Source: PALSA-612 sp964595575 (GTDB lineage: Bacteria > Actinomycetota > Thermoleophilia > Gaiellales > Gaiellaceae). From it: a DNA stretch of 64,000 nt. Below are positions 63,860 through 64,000 of the stretch, piece by piece (positions within the stretch are counted from its first letter, which is position 1; the number at the start of each line of letters is the position of its first letter). The position numbers were made by a program, and so were the translations under genes. Location: positions 30,975 to 94,974 of the forward strand of contig CAZQRA010000004.1 of NCBI GenBank assembly GCA_964595575.1, given 5' to 3'. The notes under the pieces were generated by a model that searched no databases, was not told the DNA's origin, and saw only the letters and a program-made list of their open reading frames with translations.

Positions 63860-64000
63860 AGCAGTGCCTCCCGGACGAACTCGGCGTTTCGGTGGGTGAC
63901 CGGAAGCAGGCCGAGGACGGCGTCGGCGAGCTCTCGGGTGGTGGCGGCGATCCCGCGCCCGATCGCGTGCAGCGGTCGAGCCCGCCCGCGGCGGGCGGCC
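63856..64000 (-). CDS. C-terminal end of an unidentified protein upstream of ilvB (partial)
   Basis: An open frame from the right edge ends at TGA 63856-63858 and overlaps the ilvB ATG (ATGA). The visible 48 residues include ARPLHAIGRGIAATTREL and end HRNAEFVREALL. I cannot name the family. Overlap with ilvB implies co-transcription, so a role in branched-chain synthesis is likely from position only. Confidence 0.5.
   Translation of the reverse strand, partial: AARRGRARPLHAIGRGIAATTRELADAVLGLLPVTHRNAEFVREALL

Overview
The window is a gene-dense stretch of very GC-rich DNA with almost no intergenic space. Start codons are often GTG, and genes are joined by GTGA, ATGA or TGATG overlaps. Several transcripts appear leaderless, with a -10 box 6-10 nt before the start codon. 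PASTA-kinase, FHA, PstP and FtsW cell-wall genes, a Rieske/methyltransferase group, an F420-type flavoprotein and attenuation by leader peptides all point to an actinobacterium (Actinomycetota). A deep-branching, non-model lineage of the Thermoleophilia or Acidimicrobiia type would fit, but the sequence alone does not settle the class. A run of 37 Ns at 6784-6820 shows that this is a draft or metagenomic assembly.

Layout. 1-1904 (+): end of an unidentified gene, a Rieske ferredoxin, two SAM methyltransferases and, between them, a probable structured RNA carrying a 17-nt perfect complement of the 16S rRNA 3' end. 1911-5935: dcd plus a short-chain epimerase (-), and an aminotransferase plus a secreted glycosidase-like protein (+). 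5988-15907 (-): a tightly packed cell-envelope signalling operon (membrane kinase, fhaA, fhaB, pstP, ftsW, pbpA, pknB, ddl). 15981-22529 (+): a membrane protein, a DUF4446 protein, an HNH nuclease, a SIMPL gene broken by an in-frame TAG, and an SbcD/YhaN-like nuclease-ATPase pair. 22472-28476 (-): the complete trp operon trpE-G-D-CF-B-A behind a leader peptide and intrinsic terminator. 28473-35152: hisA (-) and, divergent from it, a YerC/HisR-type regulator with hisG-D-CB-H-F-IE (+), with hisC and hisB fused. 35169-37168: leuCD (+). 37171-40737 (-): leuB and an aminotransferase, then pheA and chorismate mutase behind a Phe/Tyr-rich leader peptide. 40866-42048 (-): threonine dehydratase behind an Ile-rich leader peptide. 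42023-49083 (-): sulfate assimilation (two siroheme reductases, cysH, an F420H2-dehydrogenase-like protein, siroheme synthesis). 49172-50503 (-): a second threonine synthase-like gene under a SAM-I riboswitch. 50538-52859 (+): proA, proB. 52871-64000 (-): malic enzyme, an AceE-like pyruvate dehydrogenase, a sulfurtransferase and the thr/ilv run ilvB-ilvH-ilvC-hom-thrC-thrB.

The window is in effect an amino-acid biosynthesis island (Trp, His, Leu, Ile/Val, Thr, Phe, Pro, Cys/Met) joined to a cell-wall signalling operon. Its most interesting content is regulatory. Three independent leader-peptide attenuators (Trp, Phe, Ile) share one promoter design nested in the 3' end of the preceding gene. 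There is also a palindromic operator between hisA and the his regulator, a SAM-I riboswitch on a threonine synthase paralogue, and a shared AT-rich element in front of both siroheme reductase operons. Notable protein features are a HisC-HisB fusion, a minimal TrpC-TrpF fusion, and a siroheme reductase translationally coupled to an F420H2-oxidase-like subunit, which resembles a split version of archaeal Fsr.
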